NCBI GenBank assembly: GCA_003222235.1
Contig: QHVD01000148.1
Coordinates: 2,975-21,503, forward strand
DNA from: Gemmatimonadota bacterium
Lineage (GTDB): Bacteria; Gemmatimonadota; Gemmatimonadetes; Gemmatimonadales; GWC2-71-9
Length of the DNA: 18,529 nucleotides
Direction: 5' to 3'
Each line of letters opens with the position of its first letter. The first letter of the stretch is position 1. Positions 1 through 7,000 of this stretch are shown here, one piece after another. Under the pieces are notes generated by a model, which saw only the letters and a list, made by a program, of their open reading frames with translations, made no database searches and was not told the DNA's origin. Position numbers and translations under genes: made by a program.

Positions 1-434
1 TAGCGGCGGGACGGGCGGAGGCGGGCCTGCTGATTCACGAGGGGCAGCTCACGTACGGCGATCGAGGGCTGCACCTGTGGGCCGACCTCGGGGAGTGGTG
101 GCATCAGGAAACTGGGCTCCCTCTGCCGCTGGGCGGCAACGTGGTGCGCCGCGATCTCGGCCCGGCGCTGATGCGGGGCATCGCCCGCGACCTCAAGGCG
201 AGCATCGAGTACGGGCTCGCGCACCGGCACGAAGCCCTCGCTCACGCCAAGGCGTTCAGCCGCGGGATGGACGACGCCCGCACGGACCAGTTCGTGGGCA
301 TGTACGTGAACGGCTTCACCCTGGACTACGGACGGGACGGCCGCCGCGCGGTCGAGGAGCTCCTGTCCCGAGCCCAGCGGGCCGGCTTGATCCCGGCGCC
401 GGTCGCGGTAACGTTCGTGGCGGCAGGTCACTGA
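1..434 (+). CDS. mqnD: 1,4-dihydroxy-6-naphthoate synthase MqnD, C-terminal part (5' truncated by window)
   Basis: The reading frame is open from base 3 to the TGA at 432-434, giving about 143 residues; the N-terminal half lies outside the window. MqnD converts cyclic de-hypoxanthinyl futalosine to 1,4-dihydroxy-6-naphthoate in the futalosine route to menaquinone. Visible family features are the AGLLIHEGQLTY stretch, the tryptophan-rich LGEWW segment, the LPLPLGGNVVRRDLG signature and a helical C-terminus ending in a GYGxDG-like FTLDYGRDG segment and a final helix, all as I recall them from MqnD proteins. MqnA is a distant paralogue of the same fold, but the PLPLG..RRDL block fits MqnD better. 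The response regulator starts 40 bases downstream on the same strand, so the two may be co-transcribed. Family call fairly sure; full length unknown. Confidence 0.85.
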   Translation, partial: AAGRAEAGLLIHEGQLTYGDRGLHLWADLGEWWHQETGLPLPLGGNVVRRDLGPALMRGIARDLKASIEYGLAHRHEALAHAKAFSRGMDDARTDQFVGMYVNGFTLDYGRDGRRAVEELLSRAQRAGLIPAPVAVTFVAAGH

Positions 435-474
435 CGCGCGCCGCCGGGCCGGGCGCTTCGCAAAGGAGTGGTGC

Positions 475-1551
475 GTGGTCCAAACGTCGGGGCGCCTCCA
501 GGTTCTCGTCGTGGACGATGAGGAGCCCGTCCGCAACGCGCTCAGACAATATTTGACGCAGCAGCAGTTCGAGGTGTACGCGGCGGGTTCGGGCGACGAA
601 GCGCTGCAACAGCTCCGCCGCCACCGTATCGCCCTCATGCTGTGCGACATTCGCATGCCCGGGACGAGCGGAGTGGACCTCGTCCCACAGGCCCTGGAAA
701 CCCAGCCGGACCTCGCCATCCTGATGCTCACCGCCGTGAACGACGCCACGACCGCCGCGCTGTGCATGCAGCGCGGCGCCATGGATTACCTCACGAAGCC
801 CGTCGAGCTCGAAGACCTGGGGCGGGCGGTTCAGCGGGCGCTGAAGCGCCGCGACACCTTGCTGGAAAACCGGCAGCTCAACGAGTGGCTCAAGGAGGAG
901 GTCACCACGCGGACGGCCGAGCTGCACCAGGAGCGCATGAAGCTCGAGCGCCTTTCGGTCGCGACTCTCGAAGCCCTGGTGAACGCCCTCGAAGCGAAGG
1001 ACCCCTACATGCGCGGCCACTCGGCCCGGATTGCGGATCTCTCCGCCACGATCGCCCACCAGCTCGGGCTGCCCGAGGAGCAGGTGGAGCAGGTGCGCAT
1101 CGCCGGCCGGCTGCACGACATCGGGAAGATCGGCACGCGGGAGGCCGTGCTGAACAAGGACGGACCCCTCACGCCGGACGAGTTCGAACACGTCAAGCAG
1201 CACGTCGTCATCGGCTCCCAGATCCTCGCCCCGCTCGCGCACCTCGGGATCATCATCGGCGGCGTGCGCAGCCACCACGAGCGGTGGGACGGGAACGGAT
1301 ATCCCGACGGCCTGCGTGGCGAGGCGATCCCCATTGCCGCGCGCATCGTCGCCACCGCGGAAGTCTACGACGCCCTCTCGACCTCGCGGCCCTACCAGGA
1401 CAAGATGACTCCGGAGCGGGCGGTCGAACGGATGGCAGACCTCGCCGGCACGGTGCTCGATCCCAAGATGTTCGAAGCCCTCGGCGCCGTCGTGGCGCGC
1501 CGGCGCACGCTCGTGTTCCTCGACGAAGGCGGCAGCGGCACCGAGGCCTGA
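475..1551 (+). CDS. Response regulator with HD-GYP domain (probable cyclic-di-GMP phosphodiesterase)
   Basis: 358 residues. An N-terminal CheY-like receiver (about 8-125) has the acidic pair D14/D15, phospho-acceptor D58 in the CDIRMPG motif, T86 and K108. A short helical linker (about 126-160, charged and coiled-coil-like) leads to an HD-GYP domain (about 160-345) with H214-D215 in HDIGKIG, then HH at 267-268 and the GYP signature at 275-277 in HERWDGNGYPDG. All the residues expected of an active metal-dependent c-di-GMP phosphodiesterase are present, so phosphorylation of the receiver probably controls c-di-GMP breakdown in the cytoplasm. The GTG start is set by an AGGAG six bases upstream (464-468). 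No histidine kinase is adjacent, so its partner is encoded elsewhere. The NDUFA9-like gene follows after 7 bases and is probably translationally linked. Confidence 0.93.
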   Translation: MVQTSGRLQVLVVDDEEPVRNALRQYLTQQQFEVYAAGSGDEALQQLRRHRIALMLCDIRMPGTSGVDLVPQALETQPDLAILMLTAVNDATTAALCMQRGAMDYLTKPVELEDLGRAVQRALKRRDTLLENRQLNEWLKEEVTTRTAELHQERMKLERLSVATLEALVNALEAKDPYMRGHSARIADLSATIAHQLGLPEEQVEQVRIAGRLHDIGKIGTREAVLNKDGPLTPDEFEHVKQHVVIGSQILAPLAHLGIIIGGVRSHHERWDGNGYPDGLRGEAIPIAARIVATAEVYDALSTSRPYQDKMTPERAVERMADLAGTVLDPKMFEALGAVVARRRTLVFLDEGGSGTEA

Positions 1552-1558
1552 CCTGGCG

Positions 1559-2443
1559 GTGCTCGTCGCGGTCACCGGAGCGACCGGCTTCGTAGGGGGG
1601 CACGTCGCAAGGACGCTGCTCCGGCGGGGGCACCGGGTACGGGGCCTCGCGCATGACCCGGCCCGCGCGCATCTCCTCGCCGACCAGGGCGTCGAACTCA
1701 TCACGGGGAGCCTCAGCGACTCGTCGGCGCTGCACGCGCTTGCCCGCGGCGCCGACGCAATCGTCCACCTGGTCGGCATCATCGTCGAGCGCGGGCCCGC
1801 GACCTTCACGGCCGTGCACGTCGAGGGTACGCGAAACGTGCTCGCGGCCGCCGTCGCGGCCGGGGTCCGGCGCTTCCTCCACATGAGCGCGGTCGGCGCG
1901 CGAGACGAGCCCGGGGCCACCGCATATCACCACACAAAGGGGCAAGCCGAACAGCTCGTCCGCACCGCGGCGCTCTCGCACGTCATCTTCCGGCCGTCCA
2001 TCATCAGCGGGCCGGAGAGTGTCCCCATCCGGACTATCGCCCAACTACACCGCAGGTCGCCCGTGATCCCCGTGTTCGGGGACGGCCGCTTCCCGACGCA
2101 ACCCGTGTGGGTCGAGGACGTGGCGCTGGCATTCGCGCTCGCGGCCGAGCGATCGGACGTGACCGGCGTGCTCGAGCTCGGCGGACCGCAGGTCTTGACC
2201 TACGAGGAGTTCCTGCTGGCGATCGGACGCGCGGCGGGCCACCCCCGGCCCTTGATCCACCTTCCGTTGCAGCTCGTACGGGCGGTGGCGCGCGCGTTCG
2301 ACCTGCTCGGTCCGGCGGCGCCGATCACGAGCGACCAGTTACAGATGCTCGTGGAAGGGAGCGCGACGCCCGAGAACGCCGCCGAGCCGGTGTTCGCCAT
2401 CCGGCCGGTGCCTTTCGAGGAGGGGCTGCGGCGCTTCCTGTGA
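1559..2443 (+). CDS. NAD(P)-binding atypical SDR, NDUFA9/NmrA-like
   Basis: 294 residues. The N-terminus is a Rossmann fold with GATGFVGG (G7, G10, G13), the cofactor-binding glycine motif of extended/atypical short-chain dehydrogenases. S110 and a YxxxK pair (Y123, K127) are present in LHMSAVGA and YHHTK. The middle part (VFGDGRFPTQPVWVEDVA) and the LELGGPQVLTYEEFL segment are typical of the group that includes the complex I accessory subunit NDUFA9 and NmrA-like proteins. The substrate cannot be told from sequence; related bacterial genes are often linked to quinone or lipid metabolism, which would suit the mqnD neighbour, but that is inference. The GTG start has no clear ribosome binding site and lies 7 bases after the HD-GYP stop, so coupled translation is likely. 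Confidence 0.88.
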   Translation: MLVAVTGATGFVGGHVARTLLRRGHRVRGLAHDPARAHLLADQGVELITGSLSDSSALHALARGADAIVHLVGIIVERGPATFTAVHVEGTRNVLAAAVAAGVRRFLHMSAVGARDEPGATAYHHTKGQAEQLVRTAALSHVIFRPSIISGPESVPIRTIAQLHRRSPVIPVFGDGRFPTQPVWVEDVALAFALAAERSDVTGVLELGGPQVLTYEEFLLAIGRAAGHPRPLIHLPLQLVRAVARAFDLLGPAAPITSDQLQMLVEGSATPENAAEPVFAIRPVPFEEGLRRFL

Positions 2444-2445
2444 CC

Positions 2446-2484
2446 AAAAAAACCCAACCCGGGGCGGAACTCCTCCCCGGGTTG
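2446..2484 (-). terminator. Intrinsic terminator, minus-strand orientation
   Basis: A perfect 10-bp stem pairs 2455-2464 (CAACCCGGGG) with 2475-2484 around a 10-base loop. Seven A residues at 2446-2452 lie on the left, so read on the minus strand the hairpin is followed closely by a U7 run, the standard intrinsic terminator layout. It would stop leftward transcription from the pseudopilin gene. For the rightward SDR transcript the hairpin lies just after the stop but has no T run, so it may act mainly as a stabilising 3' end. Confidence 0.75.
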
Positions 2485-2493
2485 GCGGTCGGG

Positions 2494-2578
2494 CGAAGTG
2501 GCCGTCACACTTCGGCCGCGACCTCATCATGGCTCATCCCTTGTACGACGACGGGACGCGAAGGTTTCACGTCCCCGT
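2494..2578. other. Two further intergenic hairpins between convergent genes
   Basis: 2494-2500 (CGAAGTG) pairs with 2508-2514 (CACTTCG) around 7 bases. 2551-2558 (ACGGGACG) pairs with 2570-2578 with one bulged base. They follow the terminator in a 232-bp region with no credible gene. They may be transcript 3'-end structures; chance is possible in such GC-rich DNA. Confidence 0.35.
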
Positions 2579-2616
2579 TGCCCCGATTAGACGCATAGCC
2601 CCCCGATTTGGTTGCA

Positions 2617-2670
2617 CCCCCCCACCTCCACCCCCCACCCCCTACCCCCACCCGTCCCCCCGAACCCCCC
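2617..2670 (-). repeat. C-rich tract; minus strand carries many G-runs (G-quadruplex-prone)
   Basis: Runs of 7, 6, 5, 5, 3, 6 and 6 C residues at 2617-2623, 2631-2636, 2638-2642, 2645-2649, 2651-2653, 2656-2661 and 2665-2670 are separated by one to seven bases. On the minus strand, which is the pseudopilin transcript, this gives seven G-runs of three or more with mostly short loops, enough for at least one stable quadruplex. It begins 6 bases after the pseudopilin stop codon, inside that gene's 3' untranslated region. Confidence 0.6.
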
Positions 2671-2675
2671 TCGCG

Positions 2676-3116
2676 CTAGAGCCAACGTTTCACTCTGCCT
2701 ACGCGCGACACCGTGATCCTTGCGTGTCGCGAGCGGCTCCGCAGCACCGCCTCTGTGTTGGAAGGACCCCAGCCGGTCCCGGTGGGTCCGAACACCACTT
2801 CGGGATTCGAAACGGTGAGATCGACCCCAAGCTCTGAGGGACCGGTCCAACGCAGATACGGCTCCCACGAGCTGCCCGTCCAGCGGTCGATCCGGAGTGA
2901 GTCCGCTGCGAGCACCACCCGACTGCGGAATCCATTCGCGATCGCCGCGCTGCGGGCGACCGCGAGCGCGGTGGTGATGTCGGCGGAGGCGGCCTCTACC
3001 GCGACCCAGCTCAGCCAGTCCTTCAGAGCGGGAAGCGTGGCGACCGTCACCGCGCCCATCACGGCGATCGTGACTGCCAGTTCGATGAGGGAGAAGCCGC
3101 GGCGCACGGCACCCAA
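2676..3116 (-). CDS. Type IV pilin-like / GspH-FimT family pseudopilin
   Basis: 146 residues from a TTG start. The N-terminus has a short basic leader and a class III signal sequence, RRG|FSLIELAVTIAVMG: prepilin peptidase would cut after G7 and methylate F8, with the conserved glutamate at position +5 (E12). The hydrophobic helix runs to about residue 30 and is followed by a polar domain with AVARSAAIANGFRSRVVL, typical of GspH/FimT minor pilins. The protein would sit in the inner membrane until assembled into a type II secretion or type IV pilus pseudopilus. A GTG at 3107 (two residues before the basic leader ends) is an equally plausible start, and neither has a good ribosome binding site. 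No other pilus or secretion gene is present in the window, so this is an orphan minor pilin here. Confidence 0.8.
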   Translation of the reverse strand: MGAVRRGFSLIELAVTIAVMGAVTVATLPALKDWLSWVAVEAASADITTALAVARSAAIANGFRSRVVLAADSLRIDRWTGSSWEPYLRWTGPSELGVDLTVSNPEVVFGPTGTGWGPSNTEAVLRSRSRHARITVSRVGRVKRWL

Positions 3117-3399
3117 TAAAAGGGCGACGCGTGGGAATCACGGTATCGATTCCTTGCGCCGCGCACCCCGAAAACGCGGGCGCGTGCGGTCTAACCTTGC
3201 AACGCGGAAAGCGCTATGTTGTGCTAGCCGCTGACGTTGCAGCGAAGGCCGGTCGGCCCCGCTCAGCACTCCGCACTCGGGAGACGCAAGTAATGCCGGT
3301 TTCGCGCGCGAAGTTCGAGTCGCTGCCCCGCGCCGTCTTGCTGCGGCGGGTCGCCGCTCACGCGAGCGCGATGTCGCTCGCGCCGGGAGGGCCCCGGGT
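3117..3399. promoter_or_regulatory. Divergent intergenic region between pseudopilin and MerR-like gene, candidate promoter
   Basis: 283 bp with no convincing gene. At 3197-3202 there is TTGCAA and, after 19 bases, TGCTAG (3222-3227). A 19-bp spacer is the typical over-long spacing of MerR-activated promoters. An alternative -10 (TATGTT, 3215-3220) lies inside the spacer. A 7-bp inverted repeat, TGCAACG at 3198-3204 and CGTTGCA at 3235-3241, brackets both. This could be an autoregulated promoter of the downstream MerR-like gene, but the match is weak. Confidence 0.3.
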
Positions 3400-4068
3400 G
3401 TGACGGGCGTGGGAGCAGGGGCTGGGGCGGGGGCGGGAGCGGTGCACCGCGACCCGCTGCAGGTGTTGAGGGAATATCGCAATCTCGCGCCCTGGAACCT
3501 GCGCGATCTGTCGGCGCTGGTCGGCGCGGTGCTCGATGCGTCGGCCATCACTCCCATCAATGCGGCGGCGCGGGCTCAGCCCTCGGAGCGGACGATCCGC
3601 TTCTACGTGACCAAGGGTCTGGTCAGCCCGCCGGAGGGCCGCGGCACCGCGGCCACGTACTCCTACCGGCACTTCCTCCAATTGCTCTGGATCAAGCTGC
3701 GGCAGATGGAGGGCGCCACCCTCGCTACGATCACGAAGGAGATGCAGGACCAGACGGGCGACGTGCTGGAGCGTCGTGCCGCCCAGGCGCTGGGGGCCTC
3801 GCTCCTCGTCCCGGACCGGCTGCAGGTGCGCAGCCGAGGCGCGCCGCCGCGCGGCAAGTCGGGTCGCGCCCTCACGGCGTGGATCGCCCGCGACGCGGAG
3901 CGGGATACCGAGATGCCGAGCTCGTGGCGCCGCATCCCCGTCGGGCGGGGGCTGGAGCTGCACATCGAGGCGGCCCACCCACTGGCCCGGCTCGGCCCGG
4001 ACGATACCGCGCTCGCCGAGGCGATCCGACAGGCCGTCGCGAAACTGATGCCGCACGCCGGCACGTAG
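3400..4068 (+). CDS. MerR-family-like transcriptional regulator
   Basis: 222 residues. The winged-helix DNA-binding part spans about 50-115 and includes SERTIRFYVTKGLVSPPEGRG, the standard MerR pattern in which an R-Y pair precedes the wing, followed by TYSYRHFLQLLWIKLRQMEGATLATITKEM. No metal-binding cysteines are visible, and the C-terminal part (about 120-222) is not recognised, so the effector is unknown. The first 14 residues are a Gly-Ala repeat (GAGAGAGAGA) encoded by G-rich DNA. The GTG at 3400 has GGGAGG ten bases upstream; GTG at 3442, after the repeat, is a possible later start. lemA follows after 28 bases, so this may be the local regulator of the lemA-protease pair, although that is only positional. 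Confidence 0.82.
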   Translation: MTGVGAGAGAGAGAVHRDPLQVLREYRNLAPWNLRDLSALVGAVLDASAITPINAAARAQPSERTIRFYVTKGLVSPPEGRGTAATYSYRHFLQLLWIKLRQMEGATLATITKEMQDQTGDVLERRAAQALGASLLVPDRLQVRSRGAPPRGKSGRALTAWIARDAERDTEMPSSWRRIPVGRGLELHIEAAHPLARLGPDDTALAEAIRQAVAKLMPHAGT

Positions 4069-4096
4069 GGCTCACACTCGCCACCCCGGAGCGTTC

Positions 4097-4681
4097 ATGG
4101 GCTCGCTGATACCTCTGATTATCGTGCTCGTCGTCGGCGGATGGTTGATCGCCGCCTACAACGGGCTCGTCTCGCTCAAGAACCAGACGATCAACGCGTT
4201 CAAGCAGATCGACGTGCAACTCAAGCGACGGCACGACCTGATCCCAAACCTGGTGAACGCCGTAAAGGGGGCCATGGACTTCGAGAAGTCCACGCTCGAG
4301 GCCGTGATCCAGGCCCGCAACCAGGCGGTCAAGGTCGGCGCCGCCGGTCCCGATGCGATCAAGCAGATCAGCCAGGCCGAGAACACCCTCTCGTCCGCCC
4401 TGCAGCGGCTTATGGTGGTGGTCGAGCAGTATCCGCAGCTCAAGGCGACCGCGAACGTCGGCCAACTCCAGGAAGAGCTGACTTCCACCGAAAACCGGAT
4501 CGCGTTTGCCCGCCAGCTCTACAACGACACGGCGACCCAGTACAACACCAAACAACAGCAGTTCCCGACGAGCGTCGTCGCGGGGATCGCGAAGGCGCAG
4601 CCCGCCGACCTGTGGGAGATCGAGGACCGCCAGGAGAGGGCGGTGCCGCAGGTCGACCTCTCGATGAAGCCCAAGGTGTGA
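4097..4681 (+). CDS. lemA: LemA family membrane protein
   Basis: 194 residues. One N-terminal transmembrane helix (about 5-21, LIIVLVVGGWLIAAY) is followed by the LemA core: AYNGLVSLKNQTINAFKQIDVQLKRRHDLIPNLV, then long amphipathic helices and a conserved tail with ENRIAFARQLYNDTATQYNT, FPTSVVAGI and the final W of PADLW. The usual LemA length is about 185-200, so it appears complete. Its function is poorly known; it is a membrane-anchored helical protein often encoded beside HtpX-like or other membrane proteases, as here. GGAG at 4088-4091 supports the ATG. The last codons overlap the protease start in GTGTGA, so the two are translationally coupled. Confidence 0.95.
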   Translation: MGSLIPLIIVLVVGGWLIAAYNGLVSLKNQTINAFKQIDVQLKRRHDLIPNLVNAVKGAMDFEKSTLEAVIQARNQAVKVGAAGPDAIKQISQAENTLSSALQRLMVVVEQYPQLKATANVGQLQEELTSTENRIAFARQLYNDTATQYNTKQQQFPTSVVAGIAKAQPADLWEIEDRQERAVPQVDLSMKPKV

Positions 4682-5691
4682 GCGACCCGACCGCTCTGAA
4701 TCTGTTTCAACAACAAGAGGCCAATCGCCGGCGCACCGCACTGCTGGTGATTGGCTTCGTCGCATTCTTCGCGTGGCTGGGGTTCGGCGGCGACTACATC
4801 TACCACCTCTACACCGTCGACGCACCGCGCACCGCGTATCACCATACCTTCCCGTGGTTCGGCATCCTGCTCTCGCTCGTCGCCGTGGCGATGGCGTCGT
4901 ACGCCTACAAGACGGGGCCGGACAAGGTGCTGTGGTCGACGGGCGCCCGCGAGGTGGTCGATCCGGCGACGGACCGGGAGCGACAGCTCGTCAACGTGGT
5001 CGAGGAGATGGCGATCGCCGCCGGCGTCCCCCGCCCGCGGATCTGGATCGTCGACGATCCCGACCCCAACGCCTTCGCGACCGGCACGGACCCGCTGCAC
5101 TCCCACGTCGCCGTGACCCAGGGGTTGCTCGACCTCTGCAACCGCGACGAGCTGCAAGCAGTGGTGGCGCACGAGCTCGGGCACGTGAAAAACCTGGACG
5201 TGCGCCTGATGACGACGCTCGCGGCGCTCGTCGGCGCGGTGGCCCTGATGCACGACGGCGCCGCCCGCGTCGTTCGCTTGGGCGGCGGGTCGCGCGACAG
5301 GGGGAAGAAGGCCGGCCCTCTCCTCCTGATCCTGCTGGTCGTGTGGATCCTTTCCTGGATCCTCGCCCCGATCATCGCTCAGCTCCTGGCGCTGGGCGTG
5401 AGCCGCAAGCGGGAATACCTGGCGGATGACATGAGCGCGCAGTTCACGCGCAACCCGCTCGCCCTCGCGAGCGCCTTGCAGAAGATCGAGGGCGCGGAGG
5501 CCCCGACGACCCACATCAAGCGCGGGGCGGCGCATCTGTGTATAGCCGATCCCCTGGGGCGGCGGCTCACGAGCCACGAGGGGCTCTTCGCCGACGCCCT
5601 TGCAACTCATCCGCCCATGGCGAAGCGGATCGCCATCCTGCGGGGGATGGGGTACGCGCAGCTCAAGAAGGAGGCAGGCCCCGCTCGATAA
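4678..5691 (+). CDS. M48 family zinc metalloprotease (HtpX-like), membrane-embedded
   Basis: 337 residues from a GTG that overlaps the lemA stop (GTGA). Two transmembrane helices lie at about 20-38 and 58-76, the catalytic HELGH is at 165-169 (zinc ligands H165 and H169, general base E166), and the third ligand is E246 in the SRKREYLADD motif. Two more hydrophobic helices fall between these motifs, as in HtpX, which degrades misfolded inner membrane proteins. The C-terminal segment THPPMAKRIAILRGM is typical of the family. The frame is open upstream to 4141, but that part only shadows lemA in another frame, and the overlap start gives the expected family length. All catalytic residues are intact, so the enzyme is probably active and acts with LemA in membrane protein quality control. 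Confidence 0.93.
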   Translation: MSDPTALNLFQQQEANRRRTALLVIGFVAFFAWLGFGGDYIYHLYTVDAPRTAYHHTFPWFGILLSLVAVAMASYAYKTGPDKVLWSTGAREVVDPATDRERQLVNVVEEMAIAAGVPRPRIWIVDDPDPNAFATGTDPLHSHVAVTQGLLDLCNRDELQAVVAHELGHVKNLDVRLMTTLAALVGAVALMHDGAARVVRLGGGSRDRGKKAGPLLLILLVVWILSWILAPIIAQLLALGVSRKREYLADDMSAQFTRNPLALASALQKIEGAEAPTTHIKRGAAHLCIADPLGRRLTSHEGLFADALATHPPMAKRIAILRGMGYAQLKKEAGPAR

Positions 5692-5721
5692 GCACATTCA
5701 CATTCATCTCTGCCGAGCGCG

Positions 5722-5991
5722 CTAAACCAGACGGGCGTTGCAGAGCCGGCGGACCGCGGCCGCCGCCCGGTCGATGTGCTGGATAGCGGTGAGCAGCAGC
5801 TCGCGCACTGCGAACCCGTCGGCCTCGAGCCCGGCGAGCTGCGCCGAGCAGCGGGCGACGCATAGCGCGTCGATCACGTCCGCTACGGCCGCGGAGCGGC
5901 GCAGGGTGTCCGGATCGGGCATCTTGTAGGTGGGCGTCACAGCGGCCAACATAGCCCCGTCCGGGCATTGACCGTCACCCTTTTTCCCCAT
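5722..5991 (-). CDS. Small protein of unknown function
   Basis: Up to 89 residues; not recognised. The part from about residue 25 on looks truly coding: MPDPDTLRRSAAVADVIDALCVARCSAQLAGLEADGFAV, with an alternation of small hydrophobic and charged residues that predicts two or three helices, and no membrane segment. The start is unclear. An ATG at 5991 gives the longest form, but a -10-like TATGTT (5948-5953) with TGACGG 18 bases upstream lies inside that form and puts the transcript start at the in-frame GTG at 5940. This would give a leaderless 72-residue protein. It follows the flippase-like gene by 29 bases on the same strand, so it could also be the last gene of that operon. Confidence 0.5.
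   Translation of the reverse strand: MGKKGDGQCPDGAMLAAVTPTYKMPDPDTLRRSAAVADVIDALCVARCSAQLAGLEADGFAVRELLLTAIQHIDRAAAAVRRLCNARLV
5938..5977 (-). promoter_or_regulatory. Candidate leaderless promoter of the small ORF
   Basis: On the minus strand TGACGG (5972-5977) and TATGTT (5948-5953) are 18 bases apart, and an in-frame GTG begins 7 bases after the -10 box (5938-5940). The arrangement repeats that of three other genes in this window where the -10 box is 6-7 bases before the start codon. Confidence 0.35.
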
Positions 5992-6020
5992 GCCCTAGCG
6001 CTTTTTACCGCGTCTTCTTT

Positions 6021-6995
6021 TCACGCCTCTCTTTCCTCTTCGACCTCGCGCTCCAGCTTGAGGAGGCGCCAGCCCGTCACCGTAGCGCCGAGCGCGAGGA
6101 CCGGGAACACCTGGAGCCCCTGCAGCGCCAGTCCGGCCGCGACCGCTTGCTCGGGCGCAATGTCGAACGGCAGCAGCCCGACAACGAGCGCGGCTTGCGT
6201 CACCCCGACGTTGGCGGGCGTGGGACGGAGCAATCCGCTGAGATTGGCGGCGATCAGCGCCGTGAACGAGGCGGCCGGCGTAACCCGAAGGTGAGTTGCC
6301 TGCAGCACCAGGTGGTACGTCGCCCACTGGGTACCCCAATTCCACAGCCCCAAGAGCGTCGGCACGAACAGCCGGCCACCCTTCCCCATGCTCCCGAGCG
6401 CCGCCATCCTCGACCGCGCTTTGGCGGGCAGCTGCTCGGCGAGCCACGCCCAGCCGCGGGCCCAGGCGAGCAGCACCACGACGCCGAGGGCCAAGCCCGC
6501 TGCCACCTGGACCACCCGCAGCCACAGCTCGAGCTGCAGCACGCTCGGCGCCATGACGAGGAATAGCGCGAGCGCCAGCGCCTCCGCGACCCGTGTCCAT
6601 ACGACCGACGAGACCGCCGCCCCCACCGGCACCCCCCCCCGCTGGGCGATCACGCGCACGCGCGCCGCCTCCCCGACCACGGCCACCGCCAGATTGTTCA
6701 CGGCCGCGCCAACCAGATTCGCCTCCTGCGCCGCTCGCCAGCTATGCGGCGCCACGGGCTTGAGGATCAGGTGCCAGGCCCAGCCCTTCGCGACGAGCGA
6801 GGAAAGATTCACCGCGCACGCCACGGCCAGGATCAGGGGGTTCGCCTCGAGCAAGGCCATCCCCGTCGAGCGCCATGGGAAGCCCACCAGGAACTTGAGC
6901 GCGAAGCCCACGCCCACGAGGCCGAGCAACCACCACAGCCAGCGGAGGCGACGCGCCTTGAGGCGACGAGTGCCGTTCCGACCGATCCTGCCCAC
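6021..6995 (-). CDS. Flippase-like / lysylphosphatidylglycerol synthase TM-region family protein
   Basis: 324 residues from GTG 6995, five bases after the deacetylase stop. The protein is almost entirely hydrophobic, with about eight transmembrane helices (for example LRWLWWLLGLVGVGFALKFLVG, ALALALFLVMAPSVL and LALGVVVLLAW). It carries the polar patches of this family, such as KGWAWHLILKP, VGEAARVRVIAQRGG and LLRPTPANVGVTQAAL; the last corresponds to the conserved Pro-Gly/Asn-x-Gly turn. It lacks the C-terminal acyl-transfer domain of full MprF, so only the membrane (flippase-like) half exists. Such proteins are thought to move lipid-linked groups across the membrane, but the substrate is unknown here. 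Reading further upstream in this frame only shadows the deacetylase gene. Confidence 0.85.
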   Translation of the reverse strand: MGRIGRNGTRRLKARRLRWLWWLLGLVGVGFALKFLVGFPWRSTGMALLEANPLILAVACAVNLSSLVAKGWAWHLILKPVAPHSWRAAQEANLVGAAVNNLAVAVVGEAARVRVIAQRGGVPVGAAVSSVVWTRVAEALALALFLVMAPSVLQLELWLRVVQVAAGLALGVVVLLAWARGWAWLAEQLPAKARSRMAALGSMGKGGRLFVPTLLGLWNWGTQWATYHLVLQATHLRVTPAASFTALIAANLSGLLRPTPANVGVTQAALVVGLLPFDIAPEQAVAAGLALQGLQVFPVLALGATVTGWRLLKLEREVEEEREA

Positions 6996-7000
6996 GCTTC

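Noticed and set aside
316..1920. Long minus-strand ORF opposite the HD-GYP and SDR genes
   Set aside because: It spans two clearly recognised plus-strand genes, is proline/arginine-rich and of low complexity, and shows no motif. Such antisense frames are expected at this GC content.
3131..3403. 90-residue plus-strand ORF upstream of the MerR gene
   Set aside because: No motif, composition like other shadow frames, and it runs through the likely promoter.
4141..4677. N-terminal extension of the M48 protease frame over lemA
   Set aside because: The extra 179 residues are Arg/Gly-rich shadow sequence; the GTGA overlap start gives the normal HtpX length.
3872..4825. Minus-strand ORF opposite lemA
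   Set aside because: Shadow of MerR, lemA and protease genes on the other strand; no domain visible.
5663..5968. Alternative minus-strand ORF of 101 residues overlapping the small ORF
   Set aside because: Arg/Gly/Pro-rich shadow composition that extends into the protease gene end; the other frame looks more protein-like.
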